64,000 nt of DNA, taken from contig CAXBLT010000017.1 in assembly GCA_963976795.1 (NCBI GenBank), forward strand, positions 1 to 64,000, written 5' to 3'. A model generated the notes under the pieces. That model saw only the letters and a list, made by a program, of their open reading frames with translations, had not been told where the DNA came from and searched no databases. The first letter of the stretch is position 1. Every line of letters begins with the position of its first letter. Of this stretch, positions 18,446 through 28,457 are shown in pieces. The translations under genes and the position numbers were made by a program. This DNA is from UBA7359 sp963976795 (GTDB lineage Bacteria; Pseudomonadota; Gammaproteobacteria; Eutrophobiales; Eutrophobiaceae).

Positions 18446-19159
18446 TTAAACGGCTGAATTGATTTCGGCATTTATAGCGTTTAATGCTACAAGTGGATCA
18501 TCTGCTTTGGTAATCGGACGCCCAATAACCAGATAATGACTACCGGCAACAATAGCTTCGGATGGTGTCATAATGCGTTTTTGATCATCATTACTTGAAT
18601 TAGCTGGACGAATCCCAGGTGTTACCAGACAAAATTCTTTACCTAACTCAGTGCTTAGATGTTTAGCCTCTTTTGCTGAACAAACAACTCCATCTAAACC
18701 AGATGACTTTGCCAACTGTGCTAATAACATTACCTGCTTATCAACAGAATTAGCTACGGCAATCTCTCTGAGGTCATCATCCGCCATGCTGGTAAGGACG
18801 GTCACGGCAATGAGTAATGGTTTATGAGTGCTTTTGTCGAGAGCTTCACATGCTGTTTCCAACATAACCCGGCCACCTGATGCATGAACATTAAGCATCC
18901 AGACCCCTAAATCTGCAGCAGCACGACATGCACTGGCTACAGTATTCGGAATATCGTGGTATTTAAGATCGAGAAAAACATCAAACCCCATCTTAATAAA
19001 ACGTTCAACTAAAACAGGACCTTCACGAGTAAAGAGTTCTTTACCAATTTTAAGCCTACAGGCTAATGGATCCAGATTTTGACAAAGGTTCAATGCTTGT
19101 TTTGCATCAGGAAAATCTAAAGAAACTACTACACGACTATTATTCACCAGCAACTCCAA
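18446..19159 (-). CDS. pyrF: Orotidine 5'-phosphate decarboxylase
   Basis: PyrF makes UMP from OMP, the last de novo pyrimidine step. The 237-residue barrel has the catalytic DLKYHDIPNT motif (Asp-x-Lys-x-x-Asp) and the phosphate-binding VTPGIR near the C-terminus. It overlaps lapB by 20 bp, and lapA-lapB-pyrF is a conserved order in gammaproteobacteria. pyrC at 36 kb and pyrG at 57 kb are other pyrimidine genes in the window, in separate units. Confidence 0.97.
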   Translation of the reverse strand: MELLVNNSRVVVSLDFPDAKQALNLCQNLDPLACRLKIGKELFTREGPVLVERFIKMGFDVFLDLKYHDIPNTVASACRAAADLGVWMLNVHASGGRVMLETACEALDKSTHKPLLIAVTVLTSMADDDLREIAVANSVDKQVMLLAQLAKSSGLDGVVCSAKEAKHLSTELGKEFCLVTPGIRPANSSNDDQKRIMTPSEAIVAGSHYLVIGRPITKADDPLVALNAINAEINSAV

Positions 19160-20303
19160 AAACGGGTTTTACCGTATCCCAATTTTTACAACCGGGACAT
19201 AACCAATGCAGTAGTTTTGCATCAAAACCACAACTACTGCATTTATACATCGCTCTACCTTCAATCAATTGTGCGGTCAGGTCTTTGATCGTCTTAAGAT
19301 GTTCATGTGTTTCTCCTTCAGACTTAGACAAAGTGTATTCGATCAAACGGTCAACGCCTTTAACGGTAGGCCTACTCTTTAGTTCATCAGAGATAAAACG
19401 AATTGCGGCATTTTCCCCTTCTCGCTCAGCAATTAGTTCTGTCAACATTAATAAGGAACTAATGCTGCCATAGATATTAACCAGCATTCTCAAGTATTCA
19501 ACAAACTCATCAACGCGATCTAATTTTCGATAACAATCGAACAAAGGAACAATAATTTCAGTTATATAATCGCTATCCTGTGATTCAACACGCTTATATG
19601 ATTTGATAGCCAACTTATGCTTGCCAATTCTCTGATTCATTTTCGCTTCAATTAAACTGGCGCGCACACAATTGGGGTAAAAACCAATTGCTCGACGGAT
19701 ATTATCTTTAACAACACGCATATTTCCTTCTAGCAAAGCTGAATCGGCACGCTCGCAATAAAATTGGGCAATAACAGGGTTTAGTTCCTTGCCTGATATA
19801 AACTCTAGCTTTCTGGCAATATTTATCGCATTTTCCCAATCTTTTTCTTGCTGATATATTTCCAGCAATTCCGTATAAGCTTGATTTAAATGTAGATCAG
19901 ACTCAACTAATTCGAGGAATAAACCTTCAGCCCGATCTAGTAAGCCCGAGCGCATATAGTCCATTCCTAACTCAAGTAAGGCATGTGCGCGCTGTTCTCG
20001 GTCTAACGTCGGCCGAGCAATCAGGTTTTGATGAATTCGAATCGCACGATCTACTTCCCCACGTCGACGAAATAGATTCCCAAGCGCAAGATGGGTTTCT
20101 ACTGTCTCACTATCCACTTCAAGCATACGAATAAAGACTTCTATAGCCTTATCCGGCTGTTCATTCAGCACGAAATTCAAACCTTTGAAATATTCAGGGT
20201 AAATTGAATTTGAAGATTGGTTATTTTTTGAATTGCCTCGATACCGACCTAAGCACCAACCACTCAAGGCGGCAACGGGTAATAGTAACCAAAGCAGGTT
20301 CAT
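19140..20303 (-). CDS. lapB: Lipopolysaccharide assembly protein LapB
   Basis: LapB (YciM) is an inner-membrane TPR protein that links LPS synthesis to FtsH-dependent turnover of LpxC. The sequence shows one N-terminal membrane helix (MNLLWLLLPVAALSGW), about nine TPR-like repeats, and a C-terminal rubredoxin-type zinc site (CSSC...CPGC). The start at ATG 20303 matches the E. coli N-terminus; two in-frame starts further upstream (GTG 20321, ATG 20315) would add six or four residues. It follows lapA directly. Confidence 0.95.
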   Translation of the reverse strand: MNLLWLLLPVAALSGWCLGRYRGNSKNNQSSNSIYPEYFKGLNFVLNEQPDKAIEVFIRMLEVDSETVETHLALGNLFRRRGEVDRAIRIHQNLIARPTLDREQRAHALLELGMDYMRSGLLDRAEGLFLELVESDLHLNQAYTELLEIYQQEKDWENAINIARKLEFISGKELNPVIAQFYCERADSALLEGNMRVVKDNIRRAIGFYPNCVRASLIEAKMNQRIGKHKLAIKSYKRVESQDSDYITEIIVPLFDCYRKLDRVDEFVEYLRMLVNIYGSISSLLMLTELIAEREGENAAIRFISDELKSRPTVKGVDRLIEYTLSKSEGETHEHLKTIKDLTAQLIEGRAMYKCSSCGFDAKLLHWLCPGCKNWDTVKPVFGVAGE

Positions 20304-20320
20304 TTCATTTAACATCAACA

Positions 20321-20632
20321 CTAATCCCTGACTGGCATAACCCGAAGATTGTTAATCTCTTTTTCACTATTATTAATTTGTCTCTCAAGCATTATCTTGT
20401 CTCGTTTCAATTTGATAATAATGGGCAAGCTAGCTAATACACCGAGCATTGAGCCAATGAACAAAACGAGAACAACCAACCACGACATCGGTAAACTAAC
20501 GACATCAACATAATAATTTAACTCTATTAGTTGATTGTTTTTAAGGTGAAAGGCCAACCCAAGCAGTAAAATAACAAAAATAAGAATTAATTTGGCAATA
20601 CGGGACATATCATCTCCATCGTTAAAATCCAA
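20321..20632 (-). CDS. lapA: Lipopolysaccharide assembly protein LapA
   Basis: A 103-residue membrane protein with two predicted transmembrane helices (LILIFVILLLGLAF and SWLVVLVLFIGSMLGV), then a coiled-coil tail rich in Lys/Glu. This is the LapA (YciS, DUF1049) pattern. LapA works with LapB in LPS assembly and LpxC control, and the two genes are adjacent here as in most gammaproteobacteria. About 213 bp separate it from ihfB upstream, so a local promoter is possible. Confidence 0.92.
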   Translation of the reverse strand: MDFNDGDDMSRIAKLILIFVILLLGLAFHLKNNQLIELNYYVDVVSLPMSWLVVLVLFIGSMLGVLASLPIIIKLKRDKIMLERQINNSEKEINNLRVMPVRD

Positions 20633-20845
20633 CTCAATTTAATAAACTCACAGTCAATAGACTATAAAATTAGTTATAGCACGTAATTAGATTATCGATT
20701 AGTCACAAAGAAAAGTATTTAGTTATTTGTCTTTGATCTTGAACAGTGCAGATATTAATACACACTGTACTGTCTGTCTGGATATAACAGGATTTACAAA
20801 AGAGGATTGTCTCAGGAGAACGAATTAAGATTACAGCACTTATAT

Positions 20846-21154
20846 TTAGTCTGTTATCGGGCTGTGGCAGTTATTTACTCTTTCACGCATCTGTTTACCC
20901 GGTTTGAAATGAGGAACATGCTTAGCCGGTAATGAGACCGGTTCACCTGATTTAGGATTACGCCCAACTCTGGGTGGTCGATAATGTAGTGAGAAACTAC
21001 CAAACCCACGAATCTCAATACGCTCTCCATTGGAGAGCGTAGAAGACATATGCTCAAGTATAGTTTTTACCGCCAACTCAACGTCCTTATAAGCCAGTTG
21101 AGACTGTCGTCTTGCCAATATTTCGATAAGTTCAGATTTCGTCATACTTTCCAA
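20846..21154 (-). CDS. ihfB: Integration host factor beta subunit
   Basis: IHF-beta forms a heterodimer with IHF-alpha that bends DNA sharply at specific sites. The 102-residue sequence has MTKSELIE at the start, the GERIEIRGFGSFSLHYRPPRVGRNPKSG arm region with the proline that intercalates into DNA, and VPHFKPGKQMRERVN near the end. It follows rpsA by 99 bp; the rpsA-ihfB pair is conserved. Confidence 0.97.
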   Translation of the reverse strand: MESMTKSELIEILARRQSQLAYKDVELAVKTILEHMSSTLSNGERIEIRGFGSFSLHYRPPRVGRNPKSGEPVSLPAKHVPHFKPGKQMRERVNNCHSPITD

Positions 21155-21253
21155 TCTCGGTTAATGTGTTTTGATTTCTATTCAAAACACGTCCAAGCCA
21201 TTGTTATTATTCCTAAATCCTATCAGAAGATGGGTCTGTTGCAACAGTAATTT

Positions 21254-22924
21254 TTAACTATTATCTAAATGTTCCTTTAAAAGGTCGCCTAATTTAGCGC
21301 CACCACCGGACTCAGGGGCATATTCCTTGACTGTTGCTTGTTCATCATCTGAATCTTTTGCCTTTATTGAGAGGTTAATTGTGCGTTTTTTACGGTCAAT
21401 TGCAGTAATTTTTACTTCCAGCTCTTCACCTTCTTTAACAACAGAACGCGCATCATCGACAACTTTTTCCAGTGAAATCTCGCTCGCCTTCATGGTGCCT
21501 TCAACACCCTCACCCAAGCTAATATTGACATATTTCACATCAACATTTTGTGCAATACCCTTTACGATTGTTCCTTTTGGGTTTTCAGCAACGAAATTTG
21601 AGAATGGATCTTTTTCTAACTGTTTCACACCGAGAGAAATTCGTTCTCTTTCAGCGTCAACAGCCAGAACGACGGTTTCGACTTCTTCACCTTTACTAAA
21701 ATTACGGATTGATTCATCTGCATTTTCAGCCCATGAAACATCGGATAAGTGAACCAAGCCATCAATACCACCATCAAGTCCGATGAAGATACCAAAATCT
21801 GTAATCGATTTGATAACACCAACAACGCGGTCACCCTTATTGTGTGTTGCTGCAAATTGCTCCCAAGGATTAGATTGACATTGTTTCATGCCAAGAGAAA
21901 TACGACGACGTTCCTGATCGATATCGAGGATGATGACATCACATTCTTGCCCGATATGAACCAATTTTGAAGGATGCACATTCTTATTAGTCCAATCCAT
22001 CTCTGAGACGTGAACCAGACCTTCAACGCCTTCTTCCAGCTCTACAAAACAACCATAATCAGCAAGATTGGTGACCTTACCATGTAAGCGAGCACCTTCT
22101 GGATAACGGCGGGTTAAATCTAACCAAGGATCTTCACCCATTTGCTTCAAGCCAAGGGATACGCGGTTTTTCTCGCGATCATATTTCAAGACCTTAACTT
22201 CTATTTCGTCACCAATGTTAACGATTTCGCTTGGGTTCTTAACACGTTTCCAAGCCATATCGGTAATATGTAACAGACCATCAATGCCGCCTAAATCAAG
22301 GAACGCACCATAATCAGTCAGGTTCTTAACAACACCTTTGACTAAGGCTCCTTCTTTCAATGATTCCAGTAATGCATCTCGTTCAGCGCTACTCTCGTTT
22401 TCGACGACTGCGCGACGCGAAACAACAACATTGTTTCGTTTTTGGTCAATTTTAATTACCTTGAATTCGAGTGGTTTGCCTTCCAGATAAGACGTATCAC
22501 GAACAGGTCTTACATCCACTAATGAGCCCGGTAAAAAGGCACGGACTTTATCAACATCAACCGTGAAACCACCTTTAACACGTTCAGTAATAACACCAAT
22601 AATGGTGGCATTATCTTCGTGCGCTTTTTCAAGCACAGTCCAGGCAATCTTACGTTTTGCTTTTTCACGGGAGAGGCGCGTAACACCATAACCATCTTCG
22701 ATAGAATCCAACGCAACATCAACCGTATCGCCAAGGGCAACCTCGAGCTCACCGTGCTCGTCAAAAAATTGATCTATTGGGATGATTCCTTCGGACTTGA
22801 GACCAGCATTGACTATGATGGTATCGTTGTTGACGTCTACGACTACGGCACTGATTATCGCGCCGGGACGCATTTTTGATTCTATTTGGCTTTGTTCAAA
22901 TAATTCCGCAAAACTCTCGCTCAT
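21254..22924 (-). CDS. rpsA: 30S ribosomal protein S1
   Basis: S1 binds mRNA leaders and the ribosome and starts translation of structured messages. The 556-residue protein carries six S1 (OB-fold) repeats; repeats 3-6 are well marked by the recurring G.V..I.DYGAF/FI.L..G.DGLVH.SD pattern. The C-terminal tail after the last repeat is short and charged. The 134-bp leader upstream is a likely site for autoregulation, as known in E. coli, but I cannot read a specific structure there. cmk lies upstream. Confidence 0.98.
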   Translation of the reverse strand: MSESFAELFEQSQIESKMRPGAIISAVVVDVNNDTIIVNAGLKSEGIIPIDQFFDEHGELEVALGDTVDVALDSIEDGYGVTRLSREKAKRKIAWTVLEKAHEDNATIIGVITERVKGGFTVDVDKVRAFLPGSLVDVRPVRDTSYLEGKPLEFKVIKIDQKRNNVVVSRRAVVENESSAERDALLESLKEGALVKGVVKNLTDYGAFLDLGGIDGLLHITDMAWKRVKNPSEIVNIGDEIEVKVLKYDREKNRVSLGLKQMGEDPWLDLTRRYPEGARLHGKVTNLADYGCFVELEEGVEGLVHVSEMDWTNKNVHPSKLVHIGQECDVIILDIDQERRRISLGMKQCQSNPWEQFAATHNKGDRVVGVIKSITDFGIFIGLDGGIDGLVHLSDVSWAENADESIRNFSKGEEVETVVLAVDAERERISLGVKQLEKDPFSNFVAENPKGTIVKGIAQNVDVKYVNISLGEGVEGTMKASEISLEKVVDDARSVVKEGEELEVKITAIDRKKRTINLSIKAKDSDDEQATVKEYAPESGGGAKLGDLLKEHLDNS

Positions 22925-23058
22925 GAAAGGTAATTCCTGAAACCCTGCTATGACTACGGCAGGATATATCTGTTAATGGACATCTCTAAAAATATACTAT
23001 TTTTATAGTTATCCGACGTTAATTTTAAGTTAAGCACTCATCGCGAGTGATTAACCAC

Positions 23059-23766
23059 CTATTTTTGCAATCCCGGAACTGTGTTGCGCACTAATTCTGA
23101 GATATTTTCCAAGACCGCATCAATATCAAGCTTACTCGTATCAATAACAATCGCATCTTCTGCTGGTTTTAATGGCGATGCTGCACGTGTACTATCACGC
23201 TCATCTCGCTCAGCTATAGCAGCGGAAAGGCCGCGGAGATTAGCATTAATACCCTTTTCCTTCAACTGTTTATAACGCCTTTTGGCCCGTTCCTCGGCGC
23301 TGGCTGTCAAATATATCTTCAATGTCGCATCGGGAAAGACGACCGTACCCATATCTCGACCATCAGCAATCAAACCGGGCGCTTTATGAAATGCCCTTTG
23401 CCTTGATAACAAAGCCTGGCGTACTTTTGCAATCGGTGCTATGACTGAGGCCGCATTACCACAAGTTTCAGTACGGATTTCATCAGTGACAGTGAGACTA
23501 TCCAGTTCAACATCGACTAAAGAGCCCGCGCCTGCAACCTTAAATTCTACGTTTAAATTTTCCGCCAACGCTACAAGCGCCGCTTCGTTATCACTACTAA
23601 TACCATGTTTTTCTGCTGCTAGTGCCAGCACTCGATACAAAGCACCACTATCCAAAAAGTGCCATTGCAACCAGTCAGCAAGATAACTACAAATAGTGCC
23701 TTTGCCGGTGCCACTTGGACCATCAACAGTAATAACAGGCACTTTAGTCGCTGGTACGCTAATCAT
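23059..23766 (-). CDS. cmk: Cytidylate kinase
   Basis: Cmk phosphorylates CMP and dCMP. The 235-residue protein has the P-loop DGPSGTGKGT (about 15-24), the CMP-binding segment DGRDMGTVVFPDA and the lid region with ERDERDSTRAASPLKPA. It overlaps aroA by 8 bp, so the two are probably coupled. Its place between aroA and rpsA is the common gammaproteobacterial order. Confidence 0.97.
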   Translation of the reverse strand: MISVPATKVPVITVDGPSGTGKGTICSYLADWLQWHFLDSGALYRVLALAAEKHGISSDNEAALVALAENLNVEFKVAGAGSLVDVELDSLTVTDEIRTETCGNAASVIAPIAKVRQALLSRQRAFHKAPGLIADGRDMGTVVFPDATLKIYLTASAEERAKRRYKQLKEKGINANLRGLSAAIAERDERDSTRAASPLKPAEDAIVIDTSKLDIDAVLENISELVRNTVPGLQK

Positions 23767-25072
23767 AGGCGATATTCATACCCGCTGTTTGAGCCAATTC
23801 TACAAACCCGGGGAATGAGGTTGCTACATTTTCACAATCATTTATACGTATGGGTGCTTTCGACACCAGTCCCGCAACGGCAAAGGCCATAGCAATTCGG
23901 TGGTCGCCATGGCTATTAACTTCACCGCCATTATATTCTCCGCCCTGTATGATCATGCCATCTTCTGTGTCTTCTGCATGAACACCTATTGCGATAAAAC
24001 CATCCAACATCGATTGAATTCGATCACTTTCCTTTACCCGCAATTCAGCCGCACCAGACAAACGAGTTTCTCCTCGGGCACAACTCGCAGCAACCATAAT
24101 TACCGGGAACTCATCTATCGCGACGGGCACCAATTCTTCCGGGATATCGATCCCCTTTAAGTCGCTACTCTTTATATGTATATCTGCAACTGGTTCACCA
24201 GACTGTTCTCGCTTGTTCTCAAGCTCAATATCAGCACCCATTAATTGCATAATCTGCAGCATTGCGTCACGAGTAGGATTAATACCGACATTCTCAAGCA
24301 CCAAATCCGAACCGGGGGCTATTGTTGCCGCCACGATAAAAAATGCGGCTGAAGAAAAATCCGCTGGTATACTGATGTCTGTCCCCATAAGTTTATCTGC
24401 CTTGCTTATGGATATTCGGTTTTGATTTCTTGTTATTGGATGAGAAAAAGCGCTGAGCATTCGTTCTGTGTGATCACGGGTAGCCTGATTTTCAATAATA
24501 GTGGTGATTCCCTCGGCATACAGGCCCGCCAACAATAAACAGGACTTTAATTGCGCGCTGGCAACGGGTAATTCATATTCAATCCCCTGTAACTGATTTT
24601 CACCTGTTATATATATCGGCAAAGTACCAGATTCCGCACAACTAATATCTGCTTTCATACTACGTAATGGTTTAATCACTCGCAGCATAGGTCTTGTCAT
24701 TAATGACTTGTCGCCTATCAATTCAGAATCAAAGTTTTGGCCGGCTAATAAGCCTGTCATTAAACGAACAGATGTGCCTGAATTACCGAGGTCAATGGGG
24801 CTACTGCTCTCCTTTAAGCCCCTAAGGCCTACACCATTAATTCGCACAAGCTTACCGTCATTTTCTATCTCAACACCCATCTGTTGGAAGGCCTTTGCCG
24901 TCGCCAAGGTGTCTTCACCTTGCAGAAAACCGGTGATTGTTGTTTCACCTTCCGCTATAGCGCCTAACATCAAGGCTCGATGCGAAATAGATTTATCTCC
25001 AGGCACAGTGATTCGACCAGAGATGACACCTCCCGGCTTAACTTGAAAACTGGAACCGTTGTTTGAACTCAT
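23759..25072 (-). CDS. aroA: 3-phosphoshikimate 1-carboxyvinyltransferase (EPSP synthase)
   Basis: AroA joins shikimate 3-phosphate and PEP, the sixth shikimate-pathway step. The 437-residue sequence shows PGDKSISHRALML, LGNSGTSVRLM, SAQLKS, RDHTERM and NPTRD. These are the class II signatures (DKS, SAQ-x-K, R-x-HTE, N-P-TR), unlike the E. coli class I enzyme. In Pseudomonas aroA is fused to tyrA; here the two are separate and adjacent with 9 bp between. Neighbouring tyrA, hisC and pheA complete a block for aromatic amino acid synthesis. Confidence 0.97.
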   Translation of the reverse strand: MSSNNGSSFQVKPGGVISGRITVPGDKSISHRALMLGAIAEGETTITGFLQGEDTLATAKAFQQMGVEIENDGKLVRINGVGLRGLKESSSPIDLGNSGTSVRLMTGLLAGQNFDSELIGDKSLMTRPMLRVIKPLRSMKADISCAESGTLPIYITGENQLQGIEYELPVASAQLKSCLLLAGLYAEGITTIIENQATRDHTERMLSAFSHPITRNQNRISISKADKLMGTDISIPADFSSAAFFIVAATIAPGSDLVLENVGINPTRDAMLQIMQLMGADIELENKREQSGEPVADIHIKSSDLKGIDIPEELVPVAIDEFPVIMVAASCARGETRLSGAAELRVKESDRIQSMLDGFIAIGVHAEDTEDGMIIQGGEYNGGEVNSHGDHRIAMAFAVAGLVSKAPIRINDCENVATSFPGFVELAQTAGMNIAYD

Positions 25073-25081
25073 TTTGATTTA

Positions 25082-25960
25082 TTATTCAGACTTTTTTCTG
25101 GATTTAGTGAATTGATCTCTGGCTTGTTTGGCGCGTTTAAAAATCGATAATAATTGTTCACTGTCAGAGTTTTCTATAGCACATTTTATTTCACTAATAT
25201 GTTCAGAAAATAGTTCTAATGAATTTAATAATGCATCACGATTAGAAAAACAGATGTCATGCCACATCTCAGGGCTACTAGAGGCAATTCGTGTGAAATC
25301 GGCAAAACCACCTGCGGCATATTTAAAAATCTCTTCACGCTCTTGCATACCTGCCAGACAATCGACCAAGGCATAAGCTAGCATATGAGGTAAGTGACTC
25401 GTCGCCGCGAGTACGTCATCGTGATGTTTAACATCAAGATCAATTACATCAGCACCAACGGCTTGCCACATTTCAGTGACCAACTTATGTGCAGATACAT
25501 CAGTAACATCCAAAGGCGTGAGTATTACTCGATGGTTGACAAACAACTCTGCAAACGATGCCTCTACACCACTTTGTTCTGTACCCGCAATAGGATGCCC
25601 CGGGACAAAGCGTGAAAACTTATCACCCATTACCTTTTGAGCGGCATCGACGACACTACCTTTAGCACTACCCACATCGGTTAGCACTGCATTTGGTTTT
25701 AAAGACGCAACAATTTCCGGAAGTATTTTTTCAGTGGTCGACAGCGGCGTACCGATAACAACCACATCAGCACCGGCGACGGCTTCATGTATATTTATAG
25801 CGTAATCATCGATGACATCAAGCTCAATCGCTTTCTTCAAAGTATCCTCATTACGATTACAGCCCGTAACACGATTAACAAGTTTTGCCTTACGCAAGGC
25901 ACGAGCAAGCGAACCGCCAATAAGCCCAACACCAATAATAGAAAGATGATCAATTAACAT
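25082..25960 (-). CDS. tyrA: Prephenate dehydrogenase
   Basis: TyrA oxidatively decarboxylates prephenate to 4-hydroxyphenylpyruvate, the route to tyrosine. The N-terminal Rossmann motif is GVGLIGGSLARAL, and the prephenate-site HPIAGTEQSGVEA segment is clear, with TSHLPHMLAYAL in the helical domain. At 292 residues there is no fused chorismate mutase and no ACT domain, so this is the monofunctional type. It lies 3 bp after hisC and 9 bp before aroA. Confidence 0.95.
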   Translation of the reverse strand: MLIDHLSIIGVGLIGGSLARALRKAKLVNRVTGCNRNEDTLKKAIELDVIDDYAINIHEAVAGADVVVIGTPLSTTEKILPEIVASLKPNAVLTDVGSAKGSVVDAAQKVMGDKFSRFVPGHPIAGTEQSGVEASFAELFVNHRVILTPLDVTDVSAHKLVTEMWQAVGADVIDLDVKHHDDVLAATSHLPHMLAYALVDCLAGMQEREEIFKYAAGGFADFTRIASSSPEMWHDICFSNRDALLNSLELFSEHISEIKCAIENSDSEQLLSIFKRAKQARDQFTKSRKKSE

Positions 25961-25963
25961 ATC

Positions 25964-27067
25964 TTACAAAGTCATTATTTTAGTTAATTCATTTATAAAC
26001 CGTACATTTTCAGATTCCAAACCAATGCTGATGCGTAAATGATTCGGCATACCATAGTTTGCAACAGGCCGAACAATAACGCCTGCCTTCAATAAGGCTT
26101 GATAAATACCATCGGCAGGTTGTTTAAAGTCCACACAGATAAAGTTGCCTTTTGACGCAATAAACTCCAGGCCCAACTTATCAAATGCACCGATTAATGC
26201 CTGCATTCCCGATTGATTTACTGTAACACTGCGCTCTATATATTGTTCGTCTTGCAATGCCGTCTCCGCCGCAACTAGTGCCAGACTATTATTATTAAAC
26301 GGTTGGCGTACACGGTTTAACAAGTTAGCTACATCTGGATGAGATAGCCCATAACCAACCCTAAGCCCTGCCAGACCATAAGCTTTAGAAAAGGTTCGCG
26401 TGACCACCAAATTGCTAAATTCGTCCAGCCATAAGCTACTGTCAGGATAATCCGCTTCAGAAGAAGCGTATTCAAAATAGGCTTCATCTACTAAAACAAC
26501 AACATGTTCTGGTACCTTCTCAAGTAAACCCCTCAGACTTTCACTATTTATCCATGTACCGGTCGGATTATTAGGGTTAGCAATAAACATTAGGCGTGTT
26601 TTATCAGTAACTGCAGCCAACATAGCAGGCAAATCATGTCCCCACTCATTCGCAGGCACGACAACATGTTCTGCGCCCACTGCCTGAGTCACTATGGGAT
26701 AAACTGCAAATGAATGCTGCGAGTAAATCACCTGATGTTCACTGTTAACAAAAGCGCGTGCTACCATTTCCAGAATATCATTTGAACCATTACCCAATGT
26801 AATGCGATCCATATTTATACTATGTTTATCGGCAAGGGCCTTTTTCAAATTGAAGCCATTACCATCTGGATAACGTGATAAATCTGTAGTAGACGCAATA
26901 GCATCTAACACCTTTTGACTAGGGCCTAACGGATTCTCATTAGACGCAAGCTTGATGATTTCATCTAGCCCTAGTTCGCGTTGTAACTCTTCAATAGGCT
27001 TGCCAGGATGATAAGGCTGAAGACCAGCGACACCCGGCGTAGCAAGCGAAAATAAATCACAGGACAT
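25964..27067 (-). CDS. hisC: Histidinol-phosphate aminotransferase
   Basis: A fold-type I PLP aminotransferase of 367 residues with LASNENPLGPS near the N-terminus, the cofactor motif ANPNNPTGT, and the Schiff-base lysine in RTFSKAYGLAGLRVGY. HisC2-type enzymes in this gene position (between pheA and tyrA) are often broad and may also transaminate aromatic keto acids, which fits the neighbours. Substrate preference cannot be read from sequence alone. 116 bp separate it from pheA. Confidence 0.94.
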   Translation of the reverse strand: MSCDLFSLATPGVAGLQPYHPGKPIEELQRELGLDEIIKLASNENPLGPSQKVLDAIASTTDLSRYPDGNGFNLKKALADKHSINMDRITLGNGSNDILEMVARAFVNSEHQVIYSQHSFAVYPIVTQAVGAEHVVVPANEWGHDLPAMLAAVTDKTRLMFIANPNNPTGTWINSESLRGLLEKVPEHVVVLVDEAYFEYASSEADYPDSSLWLDEFSNLVVTRTFSKAYGLAGLRVGYGLSHPDVANLLNRVRQPFNNNSLALVAAETALQDEQYIERSVTVNQSGMQALIGAFDKLGLEFIASKGNFICVDFKQPADGIYQALLKAGVIVRPVANYGMPNHLRISIGLESENVRFINELTKIMTL

Positions 27068-27183
27068 ACTATTTAATTCCTAAAAGCCGGTTAGTTTGTT
27101 TCAAGATGAGGCGTGACATTTTCGAGAAGCGAGCGGCTTGTATCTAAGTGACACGACGATGCATTGGGACAAAACAAGCATTT

Positions 27184-28269
27184 TTACAATACAGCTTTAG
27201 GGTAAGACCCTAGCAATTTTACCATCGCCGCATGTGCCTCCAACTCAAGTATCGCTTTCTTAACGGGCTGATCATCAGCATGTCCTTCAATATCAACGAA
27301 GAAAACATAACCCCACATCTCACGACGTGAAGGTCTGGATTCAATTCGTGTCATACTAACGCCGTTTTCAGCAAAGCAACTTAACATCTGGTGTAATGCA
27401 CCTGGCTTATTTGGTGCGGAAAAAATCAAAGAGGTCTTGTCGTGACCACTAGCGCTACACTCTTCTTTACCAATAACCAAAAAGCGAGTCGTATTATCGG
27501 GCTGATCTTCAATATTGCTGGCAAGGTTATTTAGCTGATACAACTCACCTGCAGCACTACTTGCTATAGCAGCAACATGCTGTTCATCACTGGCAATACG
27601 CGCAGCCTCGGCATTACTACTGACGGCAATGCGTTCCGGCTTATTTAAATGTGCATCTAACCATGCCCTACATTGTGCTAGTGATTGTTGATGTGAATAA
27701 ACGATTGTTATTTCATCAAACGATTCATCTTTACTTAACAGATGATGGTGTATACGTAACTCTACTTCACCACAGATAGTTAAACTGGAGTTATTCAGCA
27801 TATCTAATGTGTGATTCACAACACCTTCAATTGAATTTTCAACGGGTACCACACCATAGTGTGATGCCCCTGATTCAACTTCGCGGAAGACTTGATCAAT
27901 AGTACCGAAGGCCGTTGTATTAACAGAATGCCCAAAATGTTTTAGTGCAGCGGATTGGGTAAATGTCCCTTCCGGTCCCAGGTAGGCGATGTCCAGGAGT
28001 TGTTCCAATGCCAGACATGCCGACATAATCTCACGGAATAGACGTGCCATTTCTTCTTCAGAAAGTGGCCCTTTATTTTGTTCTATTACTTTTCTTAATA
28101 TTTGAGCTTCGCGTTCAGGACGATAAAAACTTGTGGGTTCTGGTGATGCATTTTTCACCTCGGCAACGTCTTGTGCCAGACGCGCGCGATCACTGATTAG
28201 ATCAATCAATTTATTGTCTAATGCATCTATATCAACACGCAACTGCGCTAATTTTTTATCATCGGGCAT
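27184..28269 (-). CDS. pheA: Chorismate mutase / prephenate dehydratase (P-protein)
   Basis: A three-part protein of 361 residues. Residues 1-90 are an AroQ-type chorismate mutase (LRVDIDALDNKLIDLISDRARLA), the middle is prephenate dehydratase with YLGPEGTFTQSAA and NTTRFLVIG (the catalytic TRF), and the C-terminal 85 residues are an ACT domain with PGALHQML and ESRPSRREMWGY, the phenylalanine-binding site. Feedback inhibition by phenylalanine is therefore likely. In many relatives serC sits between gyrA and pheA; here only 188 bp lie there. Confidence 0.97.
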   Translation of the reverse strand: MPDDKKLAQLRVDIDALDNKLIDLISDRARLAQDVAEVKNASPEPTSFYRPEREAQILRKVIEQNKGPLSEEEMARLFREIMSACLALEQLLDIAYLGPEGTFTQSAALKHFGHSVNTTAFGTIDQVFREVESGASHYGVVPVENSIEGVVNHTLDMLNNSSLTICGEVELRIHHHLLSKDESFDEITIVYSHQQSLAQCRAWLDAHLNKPERIAVSSNAEAARIASDEQHVAAIASSAAGELYQLNNLASNIEDQPDNTTRFLVIGKEECSASGHDKTSLIFSAPNKPGALHQMLSCFAENGVSMTRIESRPSRREMWGYVFFVDIEGHADDQPVKKAILELEAHAAMVKLLGSYPKAVL

Positions 28270-28457
28270 GGTCGAGCACCAGGTTATTTCTTATATAATT
28301 TTCCAAGTATGACAGGATACGGTAGAGACCAGTAGTTGTTAAGGAGTCGCTAATATATTTGCACTATTTTTTCACGAAACTGAACAATTGGAATGTCTTA
28401 TTGTTAGCGATACATTCCAAAGACTTTGACAAATAGTAAATGTTGTCTCACAAGAAA

